Shown piece by piece: positions 35,167-45,620 of a stretch of 64,000 nucleotides of DNA. The DNA comes from Zoroaster sp. YZ-2022. Taxonomy: Eukaryota; Echinodermata; Asteroidea; Forcipulatida; Zoroasteridae. Position 1 is the stretch's first letter; each line of letters starts with the position of its first letter. The notes beneath the pieces were generated by a model. It worked only from the letters and a program-made list of their open reading frames with translations, searched no databases and was not told the DNA's origin. The stretch lies in NCBI GenBank assembly GCA_029582265.1, contig CM055830.1:36388718-36452717 (forward strand). Reading direction: 5' to 3'. Both the position numbers and the translations under genes were made by a program.

Positions 35167-35450
35167 AAATTGCCCATTGACATACCCTAAAACAGGAATG
35201 TTTTAGGGTCTAGTCTGTTCCACAAAGCAGCTTTGGCTAGTTCAGATTCATTGTGAAAGATTGCTTCACAATAGTTCTAGTTATTGTTGATAAATTGCTA
35301 CAGACAGCCGTTCTTGTTATCACTTAATCATGTGATCACTTCAGCAATAGCAAGGCTGGTCCTTTAAACCAAGACGCCGTTACTGTTACATTGTATACTG
35401 TACGTACATTAACAATAATATCAAACCTGACTCACTCACGATCCTGACAC

Positions 35451-35870
35451 CTTGATTATTTAGTTAGTAACGGGTATTGGATACACCATTATACTGTGGG
35501 TAAAAAAAACATCTTGATTATTTAGTTAGTAACGGGTATTGGATACACCATTATACTGTGGGTAAAAAAACATCTTGATTATTTAGTTAGTAATGGGTAT
35601 TGGATACACCATTATACTGTGGTAAAAAACATCTTGATTATTTAGTTAGTAACGGGTATTGGATACACCATTATACTGTGGGTAAAAAAAACATCTTGAT
35701 TATTTAGTTAGTAACGGGTATTGGATACACCATTATACTGTGGGTAAAAACATCTTGATTATTTAGTTAGTAACGGGTATTGGATACACCATTATACTGT
35801 GGGTAAAAAACATCTTGATTATTTAGTTAGTAACTAACTGATATTGGATACACCATTATACTGTGGGTAA
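35451..35870. repeat. 60-62-bp tandem repeat, 7 units
   Basis: Unit CTTGATTATTTAGTTAGTAA then CGGGTATTGGATACACCATT and ATACTGTGGGTAAAAAAACAT. The length varies only in the A-run. Confidence 0.95.
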
Positions 35871-36205
35871 AATGATTTGTCTGTAGTGTTAGACTTTTAT
35901 CTAACTGATTCAATATTTATAAGGTTGCCATAATTTTTACTTTTGAAACAAACAATTTGATACTAAAAGAACAATTTTTTTGTTTGTTCCATTCCAGTTT
36001 CTATTTAAAAGTTTACATATATCCAAAACTAAATTGCTGATAATTTCAGAGCAACATACGAAATAATCAAGACGTTATTTCAGGGGGTCAGTATCTACTG
36101 TAGGTGTCTGGGTTGTCGTGAGTCAGGTTTGCAGACTATACAGTGCTTGCTCGTGGTGGATCCTGTGAAGCGGATTGTATGGTGCATGCAATGTAACACA
36201 AACTA

Positions 36206-36303
36206 CATCTTACATCAAGACTAGCTGGTCCTATGCTAAGTAGTTGTATAACATCATTCTGTCTCCCCAGACAGTACTTCAGAGCTCTATAATGTAGGCC
36301 TAT
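36206..36303. repeat. 109-bp satellite, first unit
   Basis: CATCAAGACTAGCTGGTCCT through GAGCTCTATAATGTAGGCCT(AT). The unit is cut at 36303 by the hAT-like insertion and resumes at 38930. Confidence 0.92.
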
Positions 36304-36357
36304 CAGGCGCGGATCCAGGAATTTTTTAGACGGGGGCACACCCAACACGAACATGTT

Positions 36358-36482
36358 TTTCCTATGCTAACATTGTATATTGTTTGTAATCATGTTTTTT
36401 CCTTTGTTTCGCGCCTTAAGCGCCCAGCAGGGTAGATATGTGCGCTACAAATCTTTATTATTATTATTATTGTTATTATTAA
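36358..36482 (+). mobile_element. LINE 3' end fragment (same family as copies 1 and 2)
   Basis: CCTATGCTAACATTGTATAT, then GCGCCTTAAGCGCCCAGCAG and ATATGTGCGCTACAAATC, with a (TTA)n tail. This is the 3' UTR of the LINE at 4975, here on plus, 5'-truncated to about 125 bp and nested in the hAT-like element. Confidence 0.85.
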
Positions 36483-36638
36483 ATGCGAGCGCGAAGCCCT
36501 TACGGTTGGGTCCGGGGCCTGCTTAAGGGCCCCGGAAAATTTTGATTCTGGATGCTATGTGGTGCAATCTGAGGCGATTCCTGGCCAGTTTCACCTGACT
36601 TTTTTGCAAAAGTTTTCAAGATTATATGAGAATATATA

Positions 36639-36640
<2 letters not shown>

Positions 36641-36698
<58 letters not shown>

Positions 36699-36712
36699 TA
36701 TATATCATTATT
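36641..36712. repeat. (TA)n microsatellite
   Basis: About 70 bp of TA with one interruption. Confidence 0.95.
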
Positions 36713-37261
36713 TTAGCCATTATTTTTAGCCATTATTTTAGCAATGTCATGACTACAACAATATAAGTTTCTCCCTCCCCGATTTTTGGCATTTAATTTG
36801 CAGTTTTGACTTCAGTTTAATTTATCCGAATTCAGTCCAGTTGAAATTTTCAAGAAAAGGGCTTGATTTCATCTGTTCCTTGCCCTGTGTTAAAACCATC
36901 AGCTGCAAGACTCATCTAATTTTGGAAGTATTTGAAAAAGTCACTATAATCATCATTGGAAATTGATACAAAATCACTTTTCTCAATAATGACAGTACAC
37001 CAAACTGAAGGCGCTGTTCACCTTAGATGGTGGCTTTATTTTTACTCTGCACCCTTAATTTTTAATCCTTTTTATCAACCTTTTATGAGACACATCGTTG
37101 GATATTTTTATTACTGAAGCTTCTGTGGAAAATCAAATATAATATAAAAGAAACTGCAATCAATTAATTGCCATAATGAGGCAGTGTTAAACTTCATGAA
37201 GTCATCTCCATTAACTAAATTCGTGGAGGAAAATTTTCTTTAAGAATGGGTTGACTAAAAT

Positions 37262-37510
37262 AAATCAATCAGTTCCTCAGAAGATTGCTAAGGGCTAACT
37301 GAGACTGGCCTGAAAGTCCATCGAAGAGAAATTATACTCACACTGGTTAGACCACATCTTTGATATGGGAGCACTGCTTGGAAACCCCATATCACCAAAA
37401 ACATCTCTTCGCTTGAAAGAGTCCAGAGCGAGCTGGCGTTCAGAGCGCAAGACCTGCCTGTCGAACTTACGGCAGAAGTCAGTTGCTTTAAACGTCGACT
37501 TTCTGCCGTG
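37262..37510 (+). pseudogene. LINE reverse transcriptase C-terminal fragment
   Basis: The plus frame reads LKVHREIILTLVRPHL, stop, YGSTAWKPHITKNISSLERV then QSELAFRAQDLP. This is the LVRPHLEYGS-x-W-x-P motif of non-LTR RTs with a TGA in place of the Glu codon. It is a different family from copy 1. Confidence 0.7.
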
Positions 37511-37513
37511 TCT

Positions 37514-38110
37514 AATTCAAATACAGTGAAATCTCGATAAGTCAAATCTCAGGGAATGAACTCAAACTTCGACTTATGCGGAGGTTCGAGTAGCCGAGGT
37601 CGCATTTTACACCCTCTTTGCGTGCATAAATTACCGTACGCCCGCAAGTAACCTATTGTAGCACGGGGAATTAAGCACAAAGATGCAACATTTTAAAATT
37701 TGTTATAAACGTATTATATTTATTAATTTGTTTCAAATGGCATGATTTTTGTTTTAAAGTTTTCCAAAAATATAAAATTATTGTTAACGCTTTCGAAATC
37801 AATGATGACCTACCTTATACAACTCATTGGTGTGAGATTTGGCTACGCAACAGAGCTATAAAAAAGATTGAGCGCATTTCAGCACCGCGTTGACGTTAGC
37901 TTTGGCGTGTTTTGAAACGGTCAAGCCACCCATCACTGTAGCTGAAGTCTGGATGTCCTAATTCTTTGCCAAAGACCTGGCCTTTCTTGAAGAATTGGAC
38001 CCGAAATCGTAATGTTTTCGCCGTACAGCTTTGAACCAGGTCAAAGCAGCCACTTCAACATCGGGAAAAGCCACCTTACTCATCGTTTCCGACCTGCTGA
38101 ATAAGACTCA
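37514..38110 (-). mobile_element. pogo/Tigger-type transposon fragment
   Basis: A TA-preceded CAGTGAAATCTCGATAAGTC end at 37515 is the typical pogo terminus. On minus, 37850-38080 gives a decayed CENP-B-type DNA-binding region (KAVRRKHYDFGSNS, KARSLAKN-stop-DIQTSAT, GGLTVSKHAKANV). The other end and the catalytic domain are absent. Confidence 0.6.
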
Positions 38111-38929
38111 TTGTTGAACTGTTCCAGCAGTTTCTCCTTATTACATGTAATGTAAATTTTTGGGTCATTATTTGAATTAGATACGGCAAAAGTTCGACGT
38201 TTGAAGAGGCCTATAAACAAAACTACTAACTAGTAACTAACGGAGAGATAATACGACCATAATTTTGTTGAGATGCATCATATATTCACTGCAAAGGAAT
38301 TTTGGCAAGGCCCAGATAATTAGCTGCTCAAACAGTATACTACGTGATGTACTTTGGTCAAAGAACGTTCGTGGTTTTGGGGTACAAATACAACTTTATC
38401 ATGATGAGACGATTTTCTCTTTAAAAGCCAAGGTCTATTTGTTTGTGGCACCAATTTCAACGATCAAAAAATAATACATGGTTTCATTACTGGACATGAT
38501 GGCACTGGATATTTTATTAATTGAAAAGAATGTGCGTTTAGGCCACTCAAAAGGATTTTGGCAAAACTAGCAAATCATTCAGTCAAGTGATCAATTGTTT
38601 CCTGCTGGCTGTGGCCATTTAACCGGTAATAAACTTCCCAAGAGGATTAGATGTTGAGATGAGAGAGTTGAAATCCCTGAGCTCCGGGAAATACTTCGGT
38701 TTTCTCTCAAGAGGGTTTCAGTTCCATGGCATGATTGATACCGGTAACCTTTTTTCTTGTTGCATTTTCAGTATTTATTTTATGCCAAAGTAGACACAGC
38801 AGATGTTTAATATTGTCGCCGTATTTTTTTTAGGCTACTCCTCCTTTCTCTGACCTCCCCTTTTTTTTTTTTTCCTTTTTTTACTGATTACCTGGGGACG
38901 TGCCCCTGCGCCCCCTGGATCCGCGCCTG

Positions 38930-38981
38930 CCTATATCAACCCTATAATCTTACATCAAGACTAGCTGGTCCTATGCTAGTA
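38930..38981. repeat. 109-bp satellite, segment between two insertions
   Basis: CCTATATCAACCCTATAATC through CCTATGCTAGTA. It is bounded left by the hAT-like element and right by the IS630-like element. Confidence 0.9.
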
Positions 38982-40626
38982 TAGGTTTTCTCGAACGATT
39001 TCGCAAAATATACCTTTGAAATTGTAAAACGTTAATTCAATTTCGCGCTGATTTTGGAAACGACGTGTATCCGAGTTTCAATTTCGCAAAACTAGCATTC
39101 GAATCGATTTATTATCATTCTAAAAAATGAATGTACATAACGTTTAATTTAAACGATTACAAATACGTGATTAGGCTGTCGGTTTGACGTATGCGTGGCC
39201 GATTATTAAGAATGTGCAATCTATTTCGGAGCAAATCTACTTGTCATTATGATACGGCCCGAATTAAATATTCTTTTTCATTTGTTATAATTCAAATGTG
39301 CAAATACTGAATTGAATTTAAATAAAATATATATGTCTATACAAGTCATAATGGCAGTTTTCATTCATTGATTAATTTATTTATTTTAAGCCTAATTGAT
39401 TCCTAATGTCTTTGTTCTTAAAACAAATATTTTTCTGAGAAAATATAGGCACAACATGTTCAATTATATATATATAAGTAACAATGTAATTTTATCAATC
39501 AAAATAATCTTGTACCCTTATTAATGTATATATTTGTGTAAGTGTGATATGCATATAACTTTGTGATAAGCCTTTTAATTATATATATAGTTAACAGCAT
39601 TATTTTGGTATTTGAGGGTCTCAAAGTATGAATCGTGATTCAAAGGACACGGTATGTGCAATGACACCGTGCTGCAGCAACCAGTTTGCAAAGACAACTC
39701 GTGCATCTAATATGCGTTGCTCATTCCTCTGCTCTGGAACATCTTCCGCTAGTTTAAGAGTCATAAGCATACCATCTAGAGTTCTAGCGACGGTGCTAGT
39801 TGTCACGAAGGGCTTATTAGGGAGATCAGCTCGCAGTTGAGCATTGAGTTGACCCAAAGTCATCAGGGGGTTATCATCTAGATATCGTTGAAGGCATCTC
39901 TCATGTCGTCGTCAATCTTCCGATTTATTGGTCCTCCTTTGGGCAGCTTGTTACGACGTCCATCTCGTAGATACAAACCAACGATTGATCTGGCTGTTGA
40001 GTGGTTGATGCCAGCGTATCTGCCACCTCAGATAGTCAGCGTCATCAGCCTCAAAGGCATCGATGAGGCGATTTCGGTCAATGTCCGGTATTTGTCTGTA
40101 TCTCCTCGACAGCCATAATGGATTTTAGGAGGCTTGATATGTGAAGTGCAAAATTTGGCTATATGATGCGAGCGTGGCAAATGATGAGCAAAGACAGAAC
40201 GATTTTCTTCAGCACAAGCTTTTATAGCTTATTATACAATACTTGGTATGATTCAAAAGACTAGAGCACCTGGTTTAGTTCCCACTTCTGTTAACACATA
40301 AATGAATTGCAATGCTTGAGCAAACATTCATTTACGCGGAAATCGGCTGCTCATTTAGCGAAATAGATTACTTATAAATTAAAAGGAAAACATGTTTGCG
40401 GATGTGCATTCGAATTCGCGCGTTAATGAATTATCAATATACTAAATTAAGTGCACATTCGCGAAATCGTACGCTGATTTTTATCGTTGGAAAGTACCTT
40501 TTGGAAATAGAATTATCACTTCTAAATAGAAATCGGGATTGTGAATGTTCATTCGATTTGTCACGAAAATGAATGCATCTTTACAAATTAATGTGCATAT
40601 TTCCTGAAATCGTCCGGGAAAACCTA
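38982..40626 (-). mobile_element. IS630/Tc1-like DNA transposon (1.6 kb, internally deleted)
   Basis: Inverted ends TAGGTTTTCTCGAACGATTT and (reversed right end) TAGGTTTTCCCGGACGATTT. TA is duplicated at 38980-38981 and 40627-40628, and the flanks rejoin as CTAG-TA-GTTG exactly as in intact satellite units. The inside holds the N-terminal half of a transposase on minus (39621-40118). The region expected for the catalytic DDE domain (39000-39620) is AT-rich non-coding. Confidence 0.85.
39621..40118 (-). pseudogene. N-terminal half of an IS630/Tc1-like transposase
   Basis: Frames on minus, in order: LSRRYRQIPDIDRNRLIDAF with EADDADYL (about 40115-40035); after a shift YAGINHSTARSIVGLYLRD with GRRNKLPKGGP, a helix-turn-helix that would bind the inverted repeats; after another shift MTLGQLNAQLRADLPNKPF (39863), then STVARTLDGMLMTLKLAED, RNEQRILDARVVFANWL. 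It stops at FESRFIL, where the first catalytic Asp block (FVDE-like) is expected. At least two frameshifts and loss of the DDE half make it dead. Confidence 0.78.
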
Positions 40627-41232
40627 TAGTTGTTTAACATCATTCTGTCTCCCCAGACAGTACTTCTAGAGCTCTATAATGTAGGCCTATATCAACCCTA
40701 TAATCTTACCTCAAGACTAGCTGGTCCTATGCTAGTAGTTGTATAACATCATTCTGTCTCCCAGACAGTACTTCTAGAGCTCTATAATGTAGGCCTATAT
40801 CAACCCTATAATCTTACATCAAGACTAGCTGGTCCTATGCTAGTAGTTGTATAACATCATTCTGTCTCCCAGACAGTACTTCTAGAGCTCTATAATGTAG
40901 GCCTATATCAACCCTATAATCTTACATCAAGACTAGCTGGTCCTATGCTAGTAGTTGTATAACATCATTCTGTCTCCCCAGACAGTACTTCTAGAGCTCT
41001 ATAATGTAGGCCTATATCAACCCTATGATCTTACATCAAGACTAGCTGGTCCTATGCTAATAGTTGTATAACATCATTCTGTCTCCCCAGACAGTACTTC
41101 CAGAGCTCTATAATGTAGGCCTATATCAACCCTATAATCTTACATCAAGACTAGCTGGTCCTATGCTAGTAGTTGTATAACATCATTCTGTTTCCCCAGA
41201 CAGTACTTCTAGAGCTCTATAATGTAGGCCTA
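40627..41232. repeat. 109-bp satellite, main block (about 5.5 units)
   Basis: Period 109 bp: TATATCAACCCTATAATCTT, ACATCAAGACTAGCTGGTCC, GTTGTATAACATCATTCTGT, CTCCCCAGACAGTACTTCTA, GAGCTCTATAATGTAGGCC. Units differ by few substitutions, so the block is young or homogenised. Confidence 0.95.
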
Positions 41233-41262
41233 CACCTTAAAACTCCCGAGTCAGATTTGACC

Positions 41263-41515
41263 CAAAATGGTCAAATTTGACAAACTCCGGTTGGATATGA
41301 CCCGACACTTACGGTCAGAATGACCCGGAAAGTTAGTCAAAATATTTGACCCGAAAAGGGTCATATCAGCTGACCCTATTCCGGGTCAAAATTGTTTCTG
41401 ACCCGGAATAGGTCAGCTGATATGACCCTATTCGGTCAAATTTTGACCCAACTTTCCGGGTCATTCTGACCCGTAAGTGTCGGGTCATATCCAACCCGGC
41501 TCCAGGGTCAAATTT
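41263..41515. repeat. GGGTCA/TGACCC-rich palindrome at the element's left end
   Basis: Arms of about 100 bp: ATATGACCCGACACTTACGG, GACCCGGAAAG, GGGTCATATCAGCTGACC and their inverted complements, with the loop AAAATTGTTTC near 41390. GGGTCA or TGACCC occurs more than ten times in both orientations. Confidence 0.85.
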
Positions 41516-41559
41516 ATTTTAACCCGAGTTCGGTCAGAAAAGATAAGCATGATTTCCAT

Positions 41560-42900
41560 GTATTGAGAAGGCTTATCTATGGCAAGCAATACTAAGATTT
41601 TAAAATAAAACAAAATTCAGGTTTATAAAACCTTACAAAAGGTTTCTCAAATAGTAAATTGCCATAAATAATGGCATCTGTATGTAAGTAAAAAATGCTT
41701 ACCTTGTATGTAAGGATGGCAAAACTTACAGGGAAAGTAACAATCAAATTTGAAGGTAGCTCTAAAATGAAAAGAAACAAACAATAAATTACCTGCTATT
41801 GGTCACATGTATTTATTTCTCTTTGGCAAAGGAAAACATGTATGTGTATAAAGTATATAAAGTCATTTTAAATTGATTATTAACTGAATAGAACCCGACT
41901 GAATTATTACCTTAACGTTTAGTACCATAGTATGATTCCAAACATTTTGTTCGATATGTTGACCATGGAGGAAGGAATCCTTCCTCCATGCTGTGACACT
42001 GTCAAACGTTACATGTACATATATGTAGAAAATTCAAATCGGAAATGGATATCAGCTGATGTTCTTTTCACATTAGAATGAATACAAACATTGATAAACA
42101 TTTACTTAACTGTACAATAACTGTGTAATCTTGCAAATTATAGTTCAAATACATGTACAAAGATATGAACAAGTGTGATTTATTTTTCCGAAACAAGATG
42201 AAACTTGAATGGAGTACATGTAGTAGTTTTGTTTTGACAGAAAACAAATGAAGTTCAATGTCTCAAAGGGTTCTCATACAAGATTTTAAAAATACATGTT
42301 TAGGTTACTGTTACACACAGTTGAGGTAAGCACAATAATTAATATATTTTATATCAAAAAATTTGCTTTTTAAAGAGCCCAAATTTCCTCGGCCCTTGTA
42401 GCATGTGAATATACATCCCCTGAAACTCTCTGACCATAACGTAAAAACTTCAGTTTACAAAATCATTTTAAAGAACCATCAATGTCAATGCAGTCATGCA
42501 CAATACAAAAACTTAAGGTAAAACAAATAACAAGCATATCTCAAACAATATAAAAAAGTGGCATTAGCAAAACAAAAAAATCTAGGCTAGGCTGTTTGTC
42601 AAGTAATTCTTATATTAAAACTAAGTAAAGCTTATTTGGTGCCACCATGAAGAAATTTTCTTTTGAATAGTAAGAATCGATTGGTTACAACTAAACTTTT
42701 TCTATCAGTATGCTCCGAGCTCTAGTTGTAACCAACCGTTTTTTTTCTTCAGAACTATTTACTACTCAAAAGAGAATTTCTACATGGTGTCACCACAAAC
42801 ATTCTTCACCTACATGTATCCTTTTTCACCATGGAAAGCTACTAGTCTTGAAACTAAAACTATTGATCAGCATTGAGGGTAATTTTTTTTTCAATGTACT
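41560..42900. other. Element interior downstream of the SAMD3-like stop
   Basis: AT-rich with no recognised gene. 42755-42802 repeats the words found at 12360-12405 (CAGAACTA-TTACTACTCAA, CACATGGTGTCACC). Confidence 0.5.
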
Positions 42901-42905
42901 TTAAG

Positions 42906-43232
42906 TTAGATAGATGCTTGTTTTGAATTTAGATAAGCTCTTAGTGACCTTACACAGCCCGATGTTTGTGGTTTCCCCTTTCCCTCCCCTAGTAGAAAAA
43001 TCCCCTTCTGAATAAATTCCCATGTGGTGGCACACTGCCAGGGATAAGACATGTCAATAATATAAAATAATTTAAAACATACATCCAGTCCTTTGAGCAG
43101 GGAGTTAACCTCCACTGCTCGCCGTTCAATGATGACAAACACCTGCTCTGGCTCCAACATCTCACCCAGCAATAATATGAACGGTTGTTCTTGCTTGACT
43201 CTCTCCAGGTATGAGGGTATGTTGGTACCAAC
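42906..43232 (-). CDS. SAMD3-like protein, terminal exon
   Basis: After a TTAATCCAG acceptor (phase 0), 108 codons run to a stop: VGTNIPSYLERVKQEQPF, then ILLLGEMLEPEQVFVIIE, RRAVEVNSLLKGLDVCFK, LFYIIDMSYPWQCATTWEF, IQKGIFLL and a basic tail. This is the conserved C-terminal block of the uncharacterised, often multi-copy SAMD3-like animal proteins (QPF-hL-LG, FVI-E, DVCFK-hahh, YPWQC-x-x-W-x-F-x-Q). No enzymatic function is known to me. The internal GTATGT at 43077-43082 could be misread as a donor, but the frame continues through with conserved residues, so I keep one exon. Confidence 0.7.
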   Translation of the reverse strand, partial: VGTNIPSYLERVKQEQPFILLLGEMLEPEQVFVIIERRAVEVNSLLKGLDVCFKLFYIIDMSYPWQCATTWEFIQKGIFLLGEGKGKPQTSGCVRSLRAYLNSKQASI

Positions 43233-43708
43233 CTGGATTAAAAAGAGAAAGGGAGAAAACATTTTAAAAATTAAATGAATAAAAGCGTCCATAAACTATA
43301 TAAGTGACCTATTGGCTGATCATTGTTCTGTGGCCAATTTCAATGGGAGAAAAAATTAAAATTACAGTGTAAATTTAAATGTGTGTATTTTGGCATAAAG
43401 TTCAGTTATTTATTAGAGGGTGTGTAATGTTGGTCACAACCTTCCCTGCATCCGCCACTGCATATGAAGACATAACGAGGGAATGTGTCTCAAAACTCAC
43501 CTTGAACAAGATTGTTATATTCCTTTGGAACTACTACCTACTCTTATTGAGAACAGACGTTGTTCTCACTGGGAAAAGACACATTGGCAATAATAGTCAA
43601 TGTCGAAGCACATTGAAAACAGCTTGTTTTCTTGAACGCACTGTAGTCTAAAAGGAGCACTCCAAATGGACAAGAATGTTTAACTAATCTTAACAAACAT
43701 ATTCTTAC

Positions 43709-43836
43709 CGGCTGGAAGTCAATGAATGCTTTGAGGGCATCATCTACACTGGCACGACTGTTCTTTCCTTAACCCGTCTAGCACCACTTGAAAAATGCAT
43801 GGTAAGACCATCAAAGCCAGGTGTGTTTTTCACCAT
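43709..43836 (-). pseudogene. SAMD3-like gene, penultimate exon with a frameshift
   Basis: The donor CCG/GTAAGA and the phase-0 end match the terminal exon. The 3' part reads SRASVDDALKAFIDFQP and leads straight into VGTNIPSYL. The 5' part is open in another frame (MVKNTPGFDGLTMHFSSG, then ARRVKER). The two frames differ by one base near AAGAACAGTC, so a 1-nt deletion or sequencing error breaks the exon. The acceptor TTAACAG gives a phase that does not match the exon at 44337 either, supporting a damaged gene. Confidence 0.6.
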
Positions 43837-43930
43837 CTGTTAACAAACGTTTAAAACATTATTTCTGGTTAAGTCCTGTGTAATACAGTTTATAGATGAT
43901 ATTAACAAGAACATCTCTGACAAGATATCT

Positions 43931-44141
43931 TAAAAGGGCAGTATCGTAACGATCAGAGTACACTTTCAACATGGCATGGAATCAATGTTCTAGTTAAGAT
44001 TGAAAATTACTGGCTCATTTATGCAGCAGCAACAGTAATGACCTTATCATGTGGGGAATTATTTTCAGTCACCGAGTTCATCTAAAACAAGCATTCTGAT
44101 TCCATGCCCTGTTGATTGTGACAAATTGCCTCTGTAAATAA
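43931..44141. mobile_element. Foldback MITE (copy F) in a SAMD3-like intron
   Basis: TTAAAAGGGCAGTATCGTAA at the left, ATTCCATGCCCTGTTGATTG at the right, and the family centre GCAGCAGCAACAGTAATGAC. A transposon nested in the intron of a gene inside a larger transposon. Confidence 0.85.
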
Positions 44142-44336
44142 CTTACTTTTCCACCTTTGTCAACAAAAGGAAATTATGAATGGGAAGGAAAGTGTTATTG
44201 AATTGTTTTGGCCCTAGTCACCAAAAACAGACCTCACCTATCCAGGATATTAACAATATTGTTTCAAATTTACCTCTTCCCATTTTACCCTTTGGTTTAA
44301 CTAATAATCATATTGATATAAATAGATGAGTGGTAC

Positions 44337-44481
44337 CTGTAGAAGGTGTCTTCACTCGAAGATACTGGCTCCAGTTATTCTGCTTGCTAGCATATTCAAG
44401 AATGCCCTCATACATTCTGTCCCACTTCATGAAAAGATTATCAGCAGCTTCTGGAATCAGTATTCTGAAGTCTTGCTCAAT
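44337..44481 (-). CDS. SAMD3-like gene, internal exon
   Basis: The acceptor TTTTAACAG and donor ACAG/GTACCA are clear. The exon is 145 nt, phase 0 in and phase 1 out. It reads IEQDFRILIPEAADNLFMKW, then DRMYEGILEYASKQNNW and SQYLRVKTPST. The FPEAADNLF-x-KW-type segment is typical of the SAMD3-like middle region. The phases on both sides do not join to the neighbouring visible exons, so exons are missing on either side. Confidence 0.62.
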
Positions 44482-45286
44482 CTGTTAAAATTAAGTAAAT
44501 GCAAAGTTAACTCTCTGTATCATCTATAAAGTGTGCCTGTTTTCCACATGATAATTTTGCTTGCCATCACCCATTAATTAGTTTAATGTTATTATTATTG
44601 ATTATTGTTTTTAGTAGGTCATGCATGTAACCCAGCAACCATCAAGTATAATTCAGCATTGCTGTCAGAAACATGTGTGGACTGGACTGGGCTGGGTTGG
44701 GTTGATCTTTAGGCCTTCAACACTTTGTTATATACACAGGTGTAGCTTGTAAGTTGTATTGATTAAAAGAAATGGACCCCTCCCAGTTAGCTATGGAACT
44801 GGCAATCTCATCACTGGCAAAACTTACCATTCCTGGGGTATCACACTACATGTAACTCTTAAATTAAACCTTTTTTAAAGCATTTTTTTTTAACAAGTTA
44901 GGCCTATATTATAGGCTAAATGCAAATCTTAATGTTACTGTTACTGGTGTTAGTTCAATGAAAATCTTGGATCCAAGCAAAACTGTTCACTTTTATTTGT
45001 CACTAGTTTACCTTTTGGTAAAATAATTGAACACAATCATCTTTATTTACGAATTGACCAAATGAGTACGAGTTGGCTTGTATCACTCAGTAATACACCT
45101 CGTGTAACAGTCAGGCCTACTTAGCTATCGAGATCGGACCCTCTCGAGATCAATCCACGACGGCCACCAACATAAAAATCCATAACCATGATAAAAATTG
45201 ATATTGATAACGTTAACGTTACATTTGTACAATATAGGCCTACAATGTATTACTATTAAATAAGCACCAATGTAAGTTGAACATAC

Positions 45287-45353
45287 CTTCAAATGCAGTC
45301 AGATACGGAGAAAGCTCCCATTTCTGTAACGTTTCTTGAACAAATTTATCCAT
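45287..45353 (-). CDS. SAMD3-like gene, first coding exon (start of SAM domain)
   Basis: ATG at 45353 followed by MDKFVQETLQKWELSPYLTAF(E), then GAAG/GTATGT. The pattern (F)V-x-x-x-L-x-x-W-x-L is the first helix of a SAM domain. No in-frame remainder of the SAM domain is seen between 44484 and 45286. The start lies 265 bp inside the element's right terminus, so any promoter would be within or just beside the GGGTCA-rich end. Confidence 0.55.
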
Positions 45354-45620
45354 GATACTGATAGTATACTGAATGTGAATGACTAGTTTTAACGTTACTT
45401 GCTCACTGCATACACGACAAGCATTTAGAAAAGATGGCGGACACAGTACCTTCGAAATGTAACTGAGCCGCGCATACAGCACGTCATATACCACGTGCCA
45501 GTTTTTGTCCAATCAAAACATTGCATGACGTCACCCATCTATAAAATTGACCCAGAAAAGGGTCAATTTATTTTGACCCGGAAAAAGGGTCAACATTTTG
45601 ACCCGGGAGTTTTTAGAGTG

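Larger units (their letters stand above)
36304..38929. mobile_element. hAT-like element (2.6 kb) in the 109-bp satellite
   Basis: Ends CAGGCGCGGATCCAGG at the left and its exact inverted complement CCTGGATCCGCGCCTG at the right, followed inward by G-rich GGGGGCAC. A 5-bp direct repeat CCTAT flanks it (36299-36303, 38930-38934), and joining the flanks restores a normal satellite unit. Subterminal GCGAGCGCGAAGC and CCGGGGCC words are usual in such elements. No hAT transposase is visible; the inside holds LINE and pogo fragments. Confidence 0.8.
41233..45620. mobile_element. 4.4-kb TIR element carrying a SAMD3-like gene, inserted in the satellite
   Basis: The left end reads CACCTTAAAACTCCCGAGTC; the right end reversed reads CACTCTAAAAACTCCCGGGT, both followed by copies of TTTGACCC / GGGTCA. 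TA flanks both ends (41231-41232, 45621-45622); removing the element rejoins GTAGGCC-TA-TATCAACC, precisely a satellite unit. Within it are a GGGTCA-rich palindrome (41263-41515), a SAMD3-like gene on minus (42906-45353), and a foldback MITE (43931). I find no transposase, so it would be non-autonomous with captured genomic DNA, or part of an unfamiliar element whose own gene this is. Confidence 0.72.

Noticed and set aside
43077..43082. GTATGT as a splice donor splitting the last SAMD3-like exon
   Set aside because: The frame continues through it with residues conserved in the family (DVCFK, YPWQC), so an intron here is unlikely.
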